DNA of 64,000 nt from Dactylorhiza incarnata (GCA_033032865.1 JAWHQI010000148.1:2127501-2191500), one strand, 5' to 3'. Shown: positions 33,601-43,957, numbered from the stretch's first letter. Made by a program: numbers and translations. The notes: generated by a model from the sequence alone, not told the origin.

Positions 33601-33919
33601 TGTTGAAACCGAGACTTGCGAACAAGACTTAGTCTCTGTGGAGTTCGGGGCCCTCAGCTAGCCGAGGGGCGACCAATCCTTACTCCTCCCAAGGGAGAGC
33701 TCTAGGTTGAAGGTGTTGGAACTAGGGACTGGACCAAGGGCTTAGTGGGGAGATCCCGCCACAAACCCGGAAGCCCCTCAGGAACTTCCCCTCCCAAGCC
33801 ACTACTAAGCTTGGGCACCACTAGAGGCTCTCCTCACCCCCCTAGAGAGACTTGGGGAGGGAGAGAGAGGGAGAGAGCTAGCCTAGAATGAGATCCTCTC
33901 AAATGGTGCCCCCTTGGTC

Positions 33920-33929
33920 CTATTTATAG
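33920..33929 (-). promoter_or_regulatory. TATA box in 3' LTR
   Basis: The minus strand reads CTATAAATAG, downstream of the 50-bp array in transcription direction. The same box is at 39,418-39,427 in the 5' LTR and at 42,130-42,139 in Tat element 2. Confidence 0.75.
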
Positions 33930-34106
33930 GATTTCTGAAGTTGGGCTGCAAATAGCCGAAAACTGGTCTGCCAGATTACCAAAATACCCTTGAACTGTGC
34001 TGCAGATAGCCAAATCCCGCTGCTCTTGGACTGCGAATAACCAAAACTGGACTGCGAATAGCCAAATCCCGCTACTCTTGGGCGCTAAACGCAGACCGCC
34101 TACCCG

Positions 34107-35288
34107 ACAAGGTTCTGGGCGAGCCGGAGGCCTCCCGGCCCTCCCGGCTCGCTCCCACAAGGGTGTGGGCGAGCCGGAGGCCCCCCGGCCCTCCCAGTTC
34201 GCACCCACAAGGGTGTGGGCGAGCCGGAGGCCTCCCGGCCCTCCCGGTTCGCCCCCACAAGGGTCTGGGCGAGCCGGAGGCCTCCCGGCCCTCCCGGCTC
34301 GCCCCCACAAGGGTGTGGGCAAGCCGGAGGCCTCCAGGCCCTCCCGGCTCTCCCCCACAAGAGTGTGGGCGAGCCGGAGGCCTCCCGGCTCGCCCCCACA
34401 AGAGTGTGGGCGAGCCGGAGGCCTCCCGGCCCTCCCAGCTCGCCCCCACAAGGGTGTGGGTGAGCCGGAGGCCTCCCGGCCCTCCCAGCTCGCCCCCACA
34501 AGAGTGTGGGCGAGCCGAAGGCCCCCCGGCCCTCCCGTCTCGCTCCCAGAAGGGTGTGGGCGAGCCGGAGGCCTCCAGGCCCTCCCGGCTCGCCCCCACA
34601 AGGGTGTGGGCGAGCCGGAGGCCTCCAGGCCCTCCCGGCTCGCCCCCACAAGGGTGTGGGCGAGCCGGAGGCCTCCCGGCCCTCCCGGCTCGCCCCCACA
34701 AGGGTGTGGGCGAGCCGGAGGCCTCCCGGCCCTCCCGGCTCGCCCCCACAAGGGTGTGGGCGAGCCGGAGGCCTCCCGGCCCTCCCAGCTCGCCCCCACA
34801 GGGGTGTGGGCGAGCCGGAGGCCCCCCGGCCCTCCCAGCTCGCCCCCACAAGGGTGTGGGCGAGCCGGAGGCCTCCTGACCCTCCCGGCTCGCAACCACA
34901 AGGGTATGGGTGAGCCGGAGGCCTCCCGGCCCTCCCAGCTCGCCCCCACAAGGGTGTGGGCGAGCCGGAGGCCTCCCGGCCCTCCCGGCTCGCCCCCACA
35001 AGGGTGTGGGCGAGCCGGAGGTCTCCCGGCCCTCCCGGCTCGCCCCCATAAGGGTGTGGGCGAGCCAGAGGCCCCCCGGCCCTCCCAGCTCGCCCCCACA
35101 AGGGTGTGGGCGAGCCGGAGGCCTCCCGGCCCTCCCGGCTCGCCCCCACAAGGGTGTGGGCGAGCCGGAGGCCTCCCGGCCCTCCCGGCTCGCCCCCACA
35201 TGGGTGTGGTCGAGCCGGAGGCCTCCTGGCCCTCCCAGCTCGCCCCCACAAGGGTGTGGGCGAGCCGGAGGCCTCCCGGCCCACCCGG
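34107..35288. repeat. 50-bp tandem hairpin array in U3 (3' LTR)
   Basis: Each unit pairs GGGCGAGCCGG with CCGGCTCGCCC around a loop containing AGGCCT. A second stem, CCCACA/TGTGGG with loop AGGG, joins units. Nearly every base sits in a potential stem. Some units carry A for G in the second arm. The long ORFs across it come from the repeat, not a gene. Confidence 0.93.
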
Positions 35289-35366
35289 GGTCGCGTCATT
35301 TGAAAATATTGGGCCTAAAAATATCTTGGGCCTCGGGGGCCCACTCGGCGAATACAGGGTTGTACA

Positions 35367-35380
35367 CAATCCCCGCTCTT
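35367..35380 (-). promoter_or_regulatory. Polypurine tract
   Basis: The minus strand reads AAGAGCGGGGATTG before LTR start TGTACAACCC. It is identical to that of Tat element 2 at 42,540-42,553. Confidence 0.8.
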
Positions 35381-35484
35381 TTCGAGCGTGGCTCACGCTC
35401 GGAAAGAAATGTCCAACCCTGCATATTCGACGAGTGTCGCTGGGAATCCGGTTATTAGTGATATCTTGGAAAAGCCACAGCGCC

Positions 35485-35727
35485 TCCCCGAGAGGTTCCC
35501 CAACCTTGCCGGCTAGTGAGAGCCCGGCTAGCTGAGCCACCTCGCTGGAAATACTTAAGAGAATTTTCGGCCACTGAGCGGTTCCTGACCCTGCCAGCTA
35601 GGTGAGAGCCTGGTCAGCGGGCCAGCATCGATGCTAAGTACTTTCCTTCTTGCCCCCGAGCGGTTCCCGGCCCTGCCAGATAGATGGGAGCCTAGTCAGC
35701 GGACCAGCATCGAGACTAAATACTTAT
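35485..35727. repeat. 85-bp repeats, left block (three copies)
   Basis: Unit around GAGCGGTTCCCGGCCCTGCC, CAGCTAGGTGGGAGCCTGG, GCGGGCCAGCATCG and TAAGTACTT. The first copy is degenerate. GGCCC and GGGCC arms form a stem. It continues after the 45-bp array at 37,786. Confidence 0.85.
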
Positions 35728-37779
35728 AGGAGCGAGCTCTACTAGCGGTGGACATAGGGTCGACACACTTCTAGGAGCGAGCTCTACTAGTGGTGGACAT
35801 AGGGTCGACACACTTCTAGGAGCGAGCTCTACTAGTGGTGGACATAGGGTCGACACACTTCTAGGAGCGAGCTCTACTAGTGGTGGACATAGGGTCGACA
35901 CACTTCTAGGAGCGAGCTCTACTAGTGGTGGACATAGGGTCGACACACTTCTAGGAGCGAGCTCTACTAGTGGTGGACATAGGGTCGACACACTTCTAGG
36001 AGCGAGCTCTACTAGTGGTGGACATAGGGTCGACACACTTCTAGGAGCGAGCTCTACTAGTGGTGGACATAGGGTCGACACACTTCTAGGAGCGAGCTCT
36101 ACTAGTGGTGGACATAGGGTCGACACACTTCTAGGAGCGAGCTCTACTAGTGGTGGACATAGGGTCGACACACTTCTAGGAGTGAGCTCTACTAGTGGTG
36201 GACATAGGGTCGACACACTTCTAGGAGCGAGCTCTACTAGCGGTGGACATAGGGTCGACACACTTCTAGGAGCGAGCTCTACTAGTGGTGGACATAGGGT
36301 CGACACACTTCTAGGAGCGAGCTCTACTAGTGGTGGACATAGGGTCGACACACTTCTAGGAGCGAGCTCTACTAGTGGTGGACATAGGGTCGACACACTT
36401 CTAGGAGCGAGCTCTACTAGCGGTGGACATAGGGTCGACACACTTCTAGGAGCGAGCTCTACTAGTGGTGGACATAGGGTCGACACACTTCTAGGAGCGA
36501 GCTCTACTAGCGGTGGACATAGGGTCGACACACTTCTAGGAGTGAGCTCTACTAGTGGTGGACATATAGTCGACACACTTCTAGGAGCGAGCTCTACTAG
36601 TGGTGGACATTGGGTCGACACACTTCTAGGAGCGAGCTCTACTAGTGGTGGACATAGGGTCGACACACTTCTAGGAGCGAGCTCTACTAGTGGTGGACAT
36701 AGGGTCGACACACTTCTAGGACCGAGCTCTACTAGTGGTGGACATAGGGTCGACACACTTCTAGGAGCGAGCTCTACTAGTGGTGGACATAGGGTCGACA
36801 CACTTCTAGGAGCGAGCTCTACTAGTGGTGGACATAGGGTCGACACACTTCTAGGAGCGAGCTCTACTAGTGGTGGACATATGGTCGACACACTTCTAGG
36901 AGCGAGCTGTACTAGTGGTGGACATAGGGTCGACACACTTCTAGGAGCGAGCTCTACTAGTGGTGGACATAGGGTCGACACACTTCTAGGAGCGAGCTCT
37001 ACTAGTGGTGGACATAGGGTCGACACACTTCTAGGAGTGAGCTCTACTAGTGGTGGACATAGGGTCGACACACTTCTAGGAGCGAGCTCTACTAGTGGTG
37101 GACATAGAGTCGACACACTTCTAGGAGCGAGCTCTACTAGTGGTGGACATAGGGTCGACACACTTCTAGGAGCAAGCTCTACTAGTGGTGGACATAGGGT
37201 CGACACACTTCTAGGAGCGAGCTCTACTAGTGGTGGACATAGGGTCGACACACTTCTAGGAGCGAGCTCTACTAGTGGTGGACATAGGGTCGACACACTT
37301 CTAGGAGCGAGCTCTACTAGTGGTGGACATATGGTCGACACACTTCTAGGAGCGAGCTCTACAAGTGGTGGACATAGGGTCGACACACTTCTAGGAGCGA
37401 GCTCTACTAGTGGTGGACATAGGGTCGACACACTTCTAGGAGCGAGCTCTACTAGTGGTGGACATAGGGTGGACACACTTCTAGGAGCGAGCTCTACTAG
37501 TGGTGGACATAGGGTCGACACACTTCTAGGAGCGAGCTCTACTAGTGGTGGACATAGGGTCGACACACTTCTAGGAGCGAGCTCTACTAGTGGTGGACAT
37601 AGGGTCGACACACTTCTAGGAGCGAGCTCTACTAGTGGTGGACATAGGGTCGACACACTTCTAGGAGCGAGCTCTACTAGTGGTGGACATAGGGTCGACA
37701 CACTTCTAGGAGCAAGCTCTACTAGTGGTGGACATAGGGTCGACACACTTCTAGGAGCGAGCTCTACTAGTGGTGGACC
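35728..37779. repeat. 45-bp tandem array, about 45 units
   Basis: Unit AGGAGCGAGCTCTACTAGTG + GTGGACATAGGGTCGACACA + CTTCT, with very few point variants across 2 kb. It reads open in frames on both strands because 45 is a multiple of 3 and the unit has no stop in those frames (561- and 710-codon frames). I treat it as a satellite-like array in the element's 3' untranslated region, not a gene. Confidence 0.96.
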
Positions 37780-37785
37780 TTTTCC

Positions 37786-38030
37786 TCCCTGTCCCGAGCG
37801 GTTCCCGGCCCTGCCAGCTAGGTGGGAGCCTGGTCCGCGGGCCAGCATCAGGACTAAATACTTGTGACTTCCTTGTCCCCGAGCGATTCCCGGCCCTGCC
37901 AGCTAGGTGGGAGCCTGGTCAGCGGGCCAGCATCGAGGCTAAGCATTCTCTTCCCCGCCCTCGAGCGGTTCCCGGCCCTGCCAGCTAGGTGGGAGCCTGG
38001 TCAGCGGGCCAGCATCGGGGCTAAGTATTT
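37786..38030. repeat. 85-bp repeats, right block (three copies)
   Basis: Copies start near 37,786, 37,880 and 37,965. They are closer to each other than to the left block. Confidence 0.88.
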
Positions 38031-38133
38031 TTGAAAAACTTTCATTATATTAAACCATCCTAGTACATGTTGGAAAAACTAGACATGGAAACGGAACATA
38101 GCATTACACGAACTTAAGGCTAGAAAATGAAAC

Positions 38134-39051
38134 TTAAGTATGGAAGCCGAACTGAGCCTCCCACTCCCAGTCTTGGTCTTCCTCGACTTCTTCCAGTAGT
38201 TGTTGCTGTTGCCCGGGACCCCTCGCATCCTTCATCTCTGAGAACTCAGGGTAAGTGAACGTCGCGTGACCCTCCTCCTGGTGGAAGTCGCAGTAGGGTG
38301 ACTCCACCCTACTCCTTCCTTTCCTTCTTCTTCCTGCTTTTCTGATTCTCCTCCGTCTACCCCCACCAATCTCCATGGTTTGCTGAGGTGGTGGAGGGGG
38401 TGTGTTTGGTCCCGGCCTCCACCTCGGGCGGTTGGATCTTTTTCTTTTGAAGTCCTTACTTCCTTGCTCTCGCGGAGTCGAATTGTTGACCTCTGCGCTC
38501 GCCGGGCTATTGGATAGCCTCCACCCGAGGTGGTCTCGACCATCAACATTCACTTGGTTTCTTTTGGGGTGGAGCGAGTGGGGGTCGGATGCTTCCCCGC
38601 TCGCCCCCTTTTGGGACTGGGCTGGAAGAGACGGGGCGAGCTGGGACGGTGCCTTCCTCTTGAACTCGCCCCCTTGAGGGGCTGGGGCGAGCTGGGAGGG
38701 CGCCCCCATCCTGAGCTCGCCCCCTTGAGGGGCTGGGGCGAGCTGGGAGGGCGCCCCCCTCCTGAGCTCGCCCCCTTGAGGGTGGGCGAGTGGGGGTATG
38801 GCACCTCCCCACTCCCCCCTCACCGGAATCTCCTTTCTGAACTGCTGGCCGAGAGTTCCCTCCTCCACCTGCTGGGGCGGGACCTCCGAACCATCTCCTC
38901 TTCTGCCTACGGCCGTCGTGGCGAAGGCGATCTGCAAGGTCTGCATGACCTCTCGCTTGAAGCTTTCAAACATCTCCAACGTCACTCCATCCACCGGGGG
39001 CTGCGAATGACCTGGGTCGGAACTTCCTCCACCTCCGTCCATGGAGCTCAT
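38134..39051 (-). CDS. Truncated gag-type protein of the Tat-derived element
   Basis: 305 codons, ATG 39,051, only 47 bp inside the 5' LTR. N-terminus MSSMDGGGGSSDPGH leads to a helix (TLEMFESFKREVMQTLQ). Three 17-residue repeats of a GGELRMGAPSQLAPAPQ type follow, then a basic Arg/Lys-rich domain (GGGRRRRIRKAGRRRKGRS). The C-terminal YCDFHQEEGHATFTYPEF resembles the CXFHXXXGHXTXXC motif of Tat gag with the last Cys replaced by Tyr. The central capsid part of normal gag is missing, so it looks like a fused start and end of gag. Whether it still supports packaging is unknown. No canonical TGG primer site is visible between LTR and ATG. Confidence 0.65.
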   Translation of the reverse strand: MSSMDGGGGSSDPGHSQPPVDGVTLEMFESFKREVMQTLQIAFATTAVGRRGDGSEVPPQQVEEGTLGQQFRKEIPVRGEWGGAIPPLAHPQGGELRRGAPSQLAPAPQGGELRMGAPSQLAPAPQGGEFKRKAPSQLAPSLPAQSQKGASGEASDPHSLHPKRNQVNVDGRDHLGWRLSNSPASAEVNNSTPREQGSKDFKRKRSNRPRWRPGPNTPPPPPQQTMEIGGGRRRRIRKAGRRRKGRSRVESPYCDFHQEEGHATFTYPEFSEMKDARGPGQQQQLLEEVEEDQDWEWEAQFGFHT

Positions 39052-39098
39052 CTCGAGAGTTTCGTGAATCGGTCACACTCTATGCTCACCGCAACATG

Positions 39099-40822
39099 TG
39101 TTGAAACCGAGACTTGCGAACAAGACTTAGTCTCTGTGGAGTTCGGGGCCCTCAGCTAGCCGAGGGGCGACCAATCCTTACTCCTCCCAAGGGAGAGCTC
39201 TAGGTTGAAGGTGTTGGAACTAGGGACTGGACCAAGGGCTTAGTGGGCAGATCCCGCCACAAACCCGGAAGCCCCTCAGGAACTTCCCCTCCCAAGCCAC
39301 TACTAAGCTTGGGCACCACTGGAGGCTCTCCTCACCCCCCTAGAGAGACTTGGGGAGGGAGAGAGAGGGAGAGAGCTAGCCTAGAATGAGATCCTCTCAA
39401 ATGGTGCCCCCTTGGTCCTATTTATAGGATTTCTGAAGTTGGGCTGCAAATAGCCGAAAACTGGTCTGCCAGATTACCAAAATACCCTTGAACTGGGCTG
39501 CAGATAGCCAAATCCCGCTGCTCTTGGACTGCGAATAACCAAAACTGGACTGCGAATAGCCAAATCCCGCTACTCTTGGGCGCTAAACGCAGACCGCCTA
39601 CCCGGCAAGGTTCTGGGCGAGCCGGAGGCCTCCCGGCCCTCCCGGCTCGCCGCCACAAGGGTGTGGGCGAGCCGGAGGCCCTCCGGCCCTCCCAGTTCGC
39701 CCCCACAAGGGCGTGGGCGAGCCGGAGGCCTCCCGGCCCTCTCAGTTCGCCCCCACAAGGGTCTGGGCGAGCCGGAGGCCTCCCGGCCCTCCCGGCTCGC
39801 CCCCACAAGGGTGTGGGCGAGCCGGAGGCCTCCAGGCCCTCCCGGCTCGCCCCCACAAGAGTGTGGGCGAGCCGGAGGCCTCCCGGCCCTCCCAGCTCGC
39901 CCCCACAAGGGTGTGGGCGAGCCGGAGGCCTCCCGGCCCTCCCAGCTCGCCCCCAAAAGGATGTGGGCGAGCCGAAGGCCCCCCGGCCCTCCCGGCTCGC
40001 CCCCACAAGGGTGTGGGCGAGCCGGAGGCCTCCAGGCCCTCCCGGCTCGCGCCCACAAGGGTGTGGGCGAGCCGGAGGCCTCCAGGCCCTCCCGGCTCGC
40101 CCCCACAAGGGTGTGGGCGAGCCGGAGGCCTCCCGGCCCTCCCGGCTCGCCCCCACAAGGGTGTGGGCGAGCCGGAGGCCTCCCGGCCCTCCCAGCTCGC
40201 CCCCACAAGGGTGTGGGCGAGCCGGAGGCCTCCCGGCCCTCCCAGCTCGCTCCCACAAGGGTGTGGGCGAGCCGAAGGCCCCCCGACCCTCCCAGCTCGT
40301 CCCCACAAGGGTGTGGGCGAGCCGGAGGCCTCCCGGCCCTCCCGGCTCGCCCCCACAAGGGTGGGGCGAGCCGGAGGCCTCCCGGCCCTCCCAGCTCGCC
40401 CCCACAAGGGTGTGGGCGAGCCGGAGGCCTCCCGGCCCTCCCGGCTCGCCCCCACAAGGGTTTGGGCGAGCCGGAGGTCTCCCGGCCCTCCCGGCTCGCC
40501 CCCACAAGGATGTGGGCGAGCCGGAGGCCCCCCGGCCCTCCCAGCTCGCCCCCACAAGGGTGTGGGCGAGCCGGAGGCTTCCTGGCCCTCTCGGCTCGCC
40601 CCCACAAGGGTGTGGGCGAGCCGGAGGCCTCCCGGCCCTCCCGGCTCGCCCCCACAAGGGTGTGGGCGAGCCGGAGGCCTCCTGGCCCTCCCAGCTCGCC
40701 CCCACAAGGGTGTTGGCGAGCCGGAGGCCTCCCGGCCCTCCCGGGGTCGCGTCATTTGAAAATATTGGGCCTAAAAATATCTTGGGCCTCGGGGGCCCAC
40801 TCGGCGAATACAGGGTTGTACA
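39099..40822 (-). repeat. 5' LTR of the Tat-derived element
   Basis: 1,724 bp, with TATA at 39,418-39,427. The 42-bp length difference from the other LTR equals one extra 50-bp unit there, less a 10-bp short unit and small indels. Confidence 0.93.
39610..40745. repeat. 50-bp tandem hairpin array in U3 (5' LTR)
   Basis: About 23 units with the same stems as 34,107-35,288. It lies about 75 bp from the U3 end of the LTR. Confidence 0.93.
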
Positions 40823-40827
40823 ATAAC

Positions 40828-41335
40828 CAGCCTTCTTTTCCCACACTTTGTCTTGTACTTCCTCTTTCCACCACCAAGATTCTTTATGTGGAGGCGAACA
40901 ACCGTTTGACTATCCAAGTACGTTCTTTCCACTTATTCTTAAATGTGAATGCATAACTTCCCATGTGACACTAGGATCAACATAATAATCATCGACAAGT
41001 TGTTCTATAACATCTTCTTTGAAAGTAACCTATTTTTCCGTCTTCAAAATCAACCACATAATTTTTGCCAACACTTTTAATGTTCTTTAAAATTTACTAT
41101 ATTTAATTTGCACATCCAACACCATTGACCTATGTTGTGTTGTCAAACTTTCTACTGCAATTCTTATAAATCTTTCTATTCATTTTGCGAGTCATAGATA
41201 GCTAATATGTGACTTATTTGGTCAGCTCTTAAATGTAAATAAATTTTCTCCCCTCTTCATGAGGAACATATTTGTCACAATTAGCTCATGTGCAATGTCA
41301 AAGTCTAAAATGGTTCTTGTTAACCAGAAATCATA
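40828..41335 (-). pseudogene. LINE fragment, endonuclease C-terminal region
   Basis: The minus strand reads, through several stops, ESLTTQHRSMVLDVQIK (about 41,155-41,105) and later WWWKEEVQDKVWEKKAGY (about 40,880-40,828). Both are landmarks of plant LINE proteins between endonuclease and RT. Further right the match weakens (NHFRL near 41,310). The exact border with the following LTR remnant is uncertain. Confidence 0.8.
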
Positions 41336-41838
41336 TGGCCGTGACCACCCATTCAACCCCAACCAGAGTAAGAGCCTTTGGGCATCAAACAACATGGGAG
41401 GTTACACTTAGTGACCGCGCCATCCGTACCCCCCTCGGGCCATCAATTTATGCGGTAACAATCTGGTACGGTATCACCAGTATCTTCAAGCCAACTAACC
41501 AAGCTCGGGTAGTTACTATCCTTAGTGACCACCCCTCTCATTCTCTCTCTCTTCTCTACCCGGTTCTCCTGTACCTCAGCAGCCCATAATTTTGGTATGT
41601 AGCCATTCGGGAAGACCTCAATTAGTATAAATAGGGGGTCAAGGTACCCAAAAAGTTATGTTGAAATTGAGCCAAAACCTCCCCGTTGGTGTTGTATCAA
41701 TCTCCCGTCTCTCTCTAACATCTCAATTTTTGCTACTTGGTTGTAATCTTGTAATAGATTTTCTGAAGTAATAAAATCACCCACAACTAGTGCAGTTCAT
41801 AACTGTGGGAAATATGATTTCAGCCACTTTCTTGGGAC
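41336..41838 (+). mobile_element. LTR remnant related to the LTR of Tat element 1
   Basis: Shares CCCGGTTCTCCTGTACC, a TTCGGG.AGACC block and TATAAATAGGGGG (41,626-41,634) with 20,261-20,345 in the same order. It is cut at 41,838 by the LTR of Tat element 2. The left border near TGGCCGTGACC is a guess. Confidence 0.62.
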
Positions 41839-42539
41839 TGTTGAAACCGATTTCTCGGTCTCTTGTGGAGCTCGGGGCCCTCATTGAAATGAGGGGAAGC
41901 TAGCCCTTACTGATCCCTCGGAGAAGGCGAACCGAAAACTAGGAAAATGACTAAGACCTTAGCCACAGCGAGGAGGTCCCTCCACTAACTCGGAAGATTG
42001 TTGAGCGCTTCCCCTCCCAATCCAAAGCTGAGACTCGGGCACCTTGGAGAGCTCAGGAAATGCTAACCAAAGAAAGCCTAAGGAGAGGGAAGCTGAAGTG
42101 AAGTCCCCTCCAAAGGTGCCCTTGAGGTCCTATTTATAGATTTTCTGATCTGGCCTGCAAATAGCAGGATTCCGCCTTTTGATTTTACTATCCGCACCCC
42201 AAATGGGACTGCTAACAGCCAAACTCCACTGTTTGGAGAGGGTAAAGGTAGACCACCGAGGGTGACAGGGTAATTTGGCCGATCCCGGCGACTCGAGGAG
42301 GAATCTTGCTCATCCGTCTTCTTGCGACCCATCGGCGAGTTCTTGACTCGCTCGCCTCCTTGCGAGCATTCAGCGGGTTCTTGACTCGCTCGCCTCCTTG
42401 CGAGCATTCGGTGGGTTCTTGACTCGCTCGCCTCCTTGCGAGCATTCGGCGAGCCTCTGGCTCGCTCGCCTTCTTGCGAGCCACCTGGCTCGCTTCGCTT
42501 TTGTTTGCCCATCCTCTAGGCGAATATCGGGGTTGTACA
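41839..42539 (-). repeat. 3' LTR of Tat element 2
   Basis: 701 bp, TGTTGAAACCG to GTTGTACA. It shares termini, GGGGCCCTCA, AAGGTGCCC and TATA regions with 33,601-35,366. TATA on the minus strand at 42,130-42,139. Confidence 0.88.
42331..42484. repeat. 38-bp tandem hairpin repeats in U3
   Basis: Three full units and one partial. Minus strand GCTCGC-AAGGAG-GCGAGC hairpins are separated by GAGTCAAGAACCC. It occupies the same place in U3 as the 50-bp array of the Tat-derived element. Confidence 0.85.
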
Positions 42540-42553
42540 CAATCCCCGCTCTT
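42540..42553 (-). promoter_or_regulatory. Polypurine tract of Tat element 2
   Basis: The minus strand reads AAGAGCGGGGATTG directly before the LTR. Confidence 0.8.
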
Positions 42554-42736
42554 CGCGAGGCCATATGGGCTCGCGAAGAATCATCCAACCCTGGATATTC
42601 GCCGGCCCCCTTGGTGACGTGGTGAGAATCTTTTGGTGGGCCCCATGCTCACTACTATTAATATCACTCTCCCTGGCCGTCATTCGATCTTTTTATTTCC
42701 CTATACCTTTTCTTACTCGCCGCGGGCCCCAACGCG

Positions 42737-43957
42737 ATGTCGAAGAAGGATGAGATGTTGGCCCGCCTAAAGGCTTCACAAGCGGCCCAGAAGGGGAAGA
42801 CCGCTGTCATCGCCTCCTGGAATTCTCCGCGACGCTCCCCGCCTCCTCCTTCCCTAAGGACGGCAAAGGCCGTTCGGCGCGCGGCTGGTGGGGGAGGGTC
42901 TTCCTCTTCGCCGCACTCTCCGGATGACGGGCGCGCCTCGCAGGTATTGTGGCCAAGCTCGCTTATTTGATGTTCTTCTTTTTCGTCCTTATTTATCATG
43001 TTCGCAGAATGATCCTCCGAACGAGAGAGAATTGGGAAGGCCAAACCCGGAGATCCCTCTCTCCTCTACGGGTGGGGGTGGCGTTCTTCTTGCGGATGCG
43101 AGGTCCATCGGCCGACATGACTCGCCCTCGCAATGAGGTGAGCGGCTTACCTTGACTTCATCCGCGTCTCTTGACTCGTTACATCATACTTATTTTTCAT
43201 GCAGTGTCTCCTCTCGCGGCCCTAGAGGAACAAGCTCCTCCTCCGGCGGAATCGCCCACCATGCCGAATCAAACTATCCTTACTCCTGGATTCGGCTACC
43301 TAGGTCAGAGGAGCCCAGGGGGGACGTTGATTGCCGAGCCGGGACTTGGCTCTAGACCCGCGCTCGCCCCCAGTCTGGGTAAGGCCCTCACTCCCGCCTT
43401 TATTGAAGCATTCCAAGGCCAGTCGGGTACCTCCCGCCAGCGGCCCAGTACTCAAATTCCTCCACTAGGTTAGACTGTCGCCACTGAGTGTTGTTTTTCA
43501 CCCTGTCGTTGATTCTTACTTCGAAGGAAACCCTACGACCCCTCTCTCCGAGTCGCAATCCGGAGCTTTGGAGATATCTCCACCCCCCTCGCCGAGTCAG
43601 GTTGCTGACTTTCTGGGGGATTCCAGCGATCCAGAGCGAATGAAGAGGCGGGTCACGGAGATATTCCAGAAGCATACCATCCTGCTAAGGTATCTACATG
43701 AGCAGAATCGGCTGGACCGGGTCGCCAATGAAGAAAGGTTCGCCACGATGGAGGATGCGAACGCGCGCGTTCTCGCTGAGATACGACCGACCGATCATGG
43801 CGACGCGACCTCCCCCGGGGTGTATATTGCTCGTATCGATGACTACATGCGGCTGACGAGCCAGGCGAACCGGTCACTCCTCGAGTATCACTACCCGCGA
43901 GTCCCCCCTCGCTGTGGTGTCCGGGGTTGCGGTCGCTGGAAGTGGTTGCGATATTGA
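42737..43957 (+). pseudogene. Tat element 2 antisense gene A, four-exon model
   Basis: Start ATG 42,737 (MSKKDEMLARLKAS). Exons 42,737-42,943, 43,008-43,137, 43,205-43,468 and 43,527-43,957 are joined by GT-AG introns (donors CAG|GTATTG, GAG|GTGAGC, TAG|GTTAGA; acceptors TTCGCAG, CATGCAG, TCGAAG). Exon lengths sum to 1,032 nt, 344 codons, and all phases agree. One TGA at 43,134-43,136, just before the second donor, is the only break seen. The protein is Ser/Pro/Gly-rich at first. Exon 4 has a helical part (RMKRRVTEIFQKHTILLRYL, then IDDYMRLTSQANRSLLEYHY). I recognise no domain. It faces opposite to pol and precedes gene B, like gene A of Tat element 1. Confidence 0.72.

Larger units (their letters stand above)
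33601..35366 (-). repeat. 3' LTR of the Tat-derived element
   Basis: 1,766 bp. About two thirds is a 50-bp tandem array (34,107-35,288, about 24 units, one of them 10 bp short). The rest aligns with the other LTR almost base for base. Confidence 0.93.
33601..40822 (-). mobile_element. Pol-less Tat-derived LTR element with intact target duplication
   Basis: LTRs 33,601-35,366 and 39,099-40,822 start TGTTGAAACC and end GTTGTACA. They are flanked by ATAAC on both sides (33,596-33,600; 40,823-40,827). The 3.7-kb interior has a PPT, an array of 85-bp repeats enclosing a 45-bp satellite-like array, and one gag-type ORF, but no enzyme domain. PPT (AAGAGCGGGGATTG) and LTR are related to Tat element 2. 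Only about four mismatches are seen in the first 510 bp of the two LTRs, so the insertion is fairly young. Confidence 0.92.

Noticed and set aside
33924..35540. Long overlapping ORFs on both strands (up to 538 codons)
   Set aside because: They lie over the 50-bp hairpin array and LTR. Composition follows the repeat, and no start context or domain is present.
35728..37779. CRISPR-like array
   Set aside because: Units are contiguous with no unique spacers, and the context is a plant retrotransposon.
35716..37867. 710- and 561-codon repeat proteins
   Set aside because: The 45-bp unit lacks stops in these frames. Both strands are equally open and the region is an untranslated spacer.
33601..40822. 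Segmental duplication of host DNA as explanation for the two similar blocks
   Set aside because: TG...CA termini, PPT and the ATAAC duplication identify them as LTRs.
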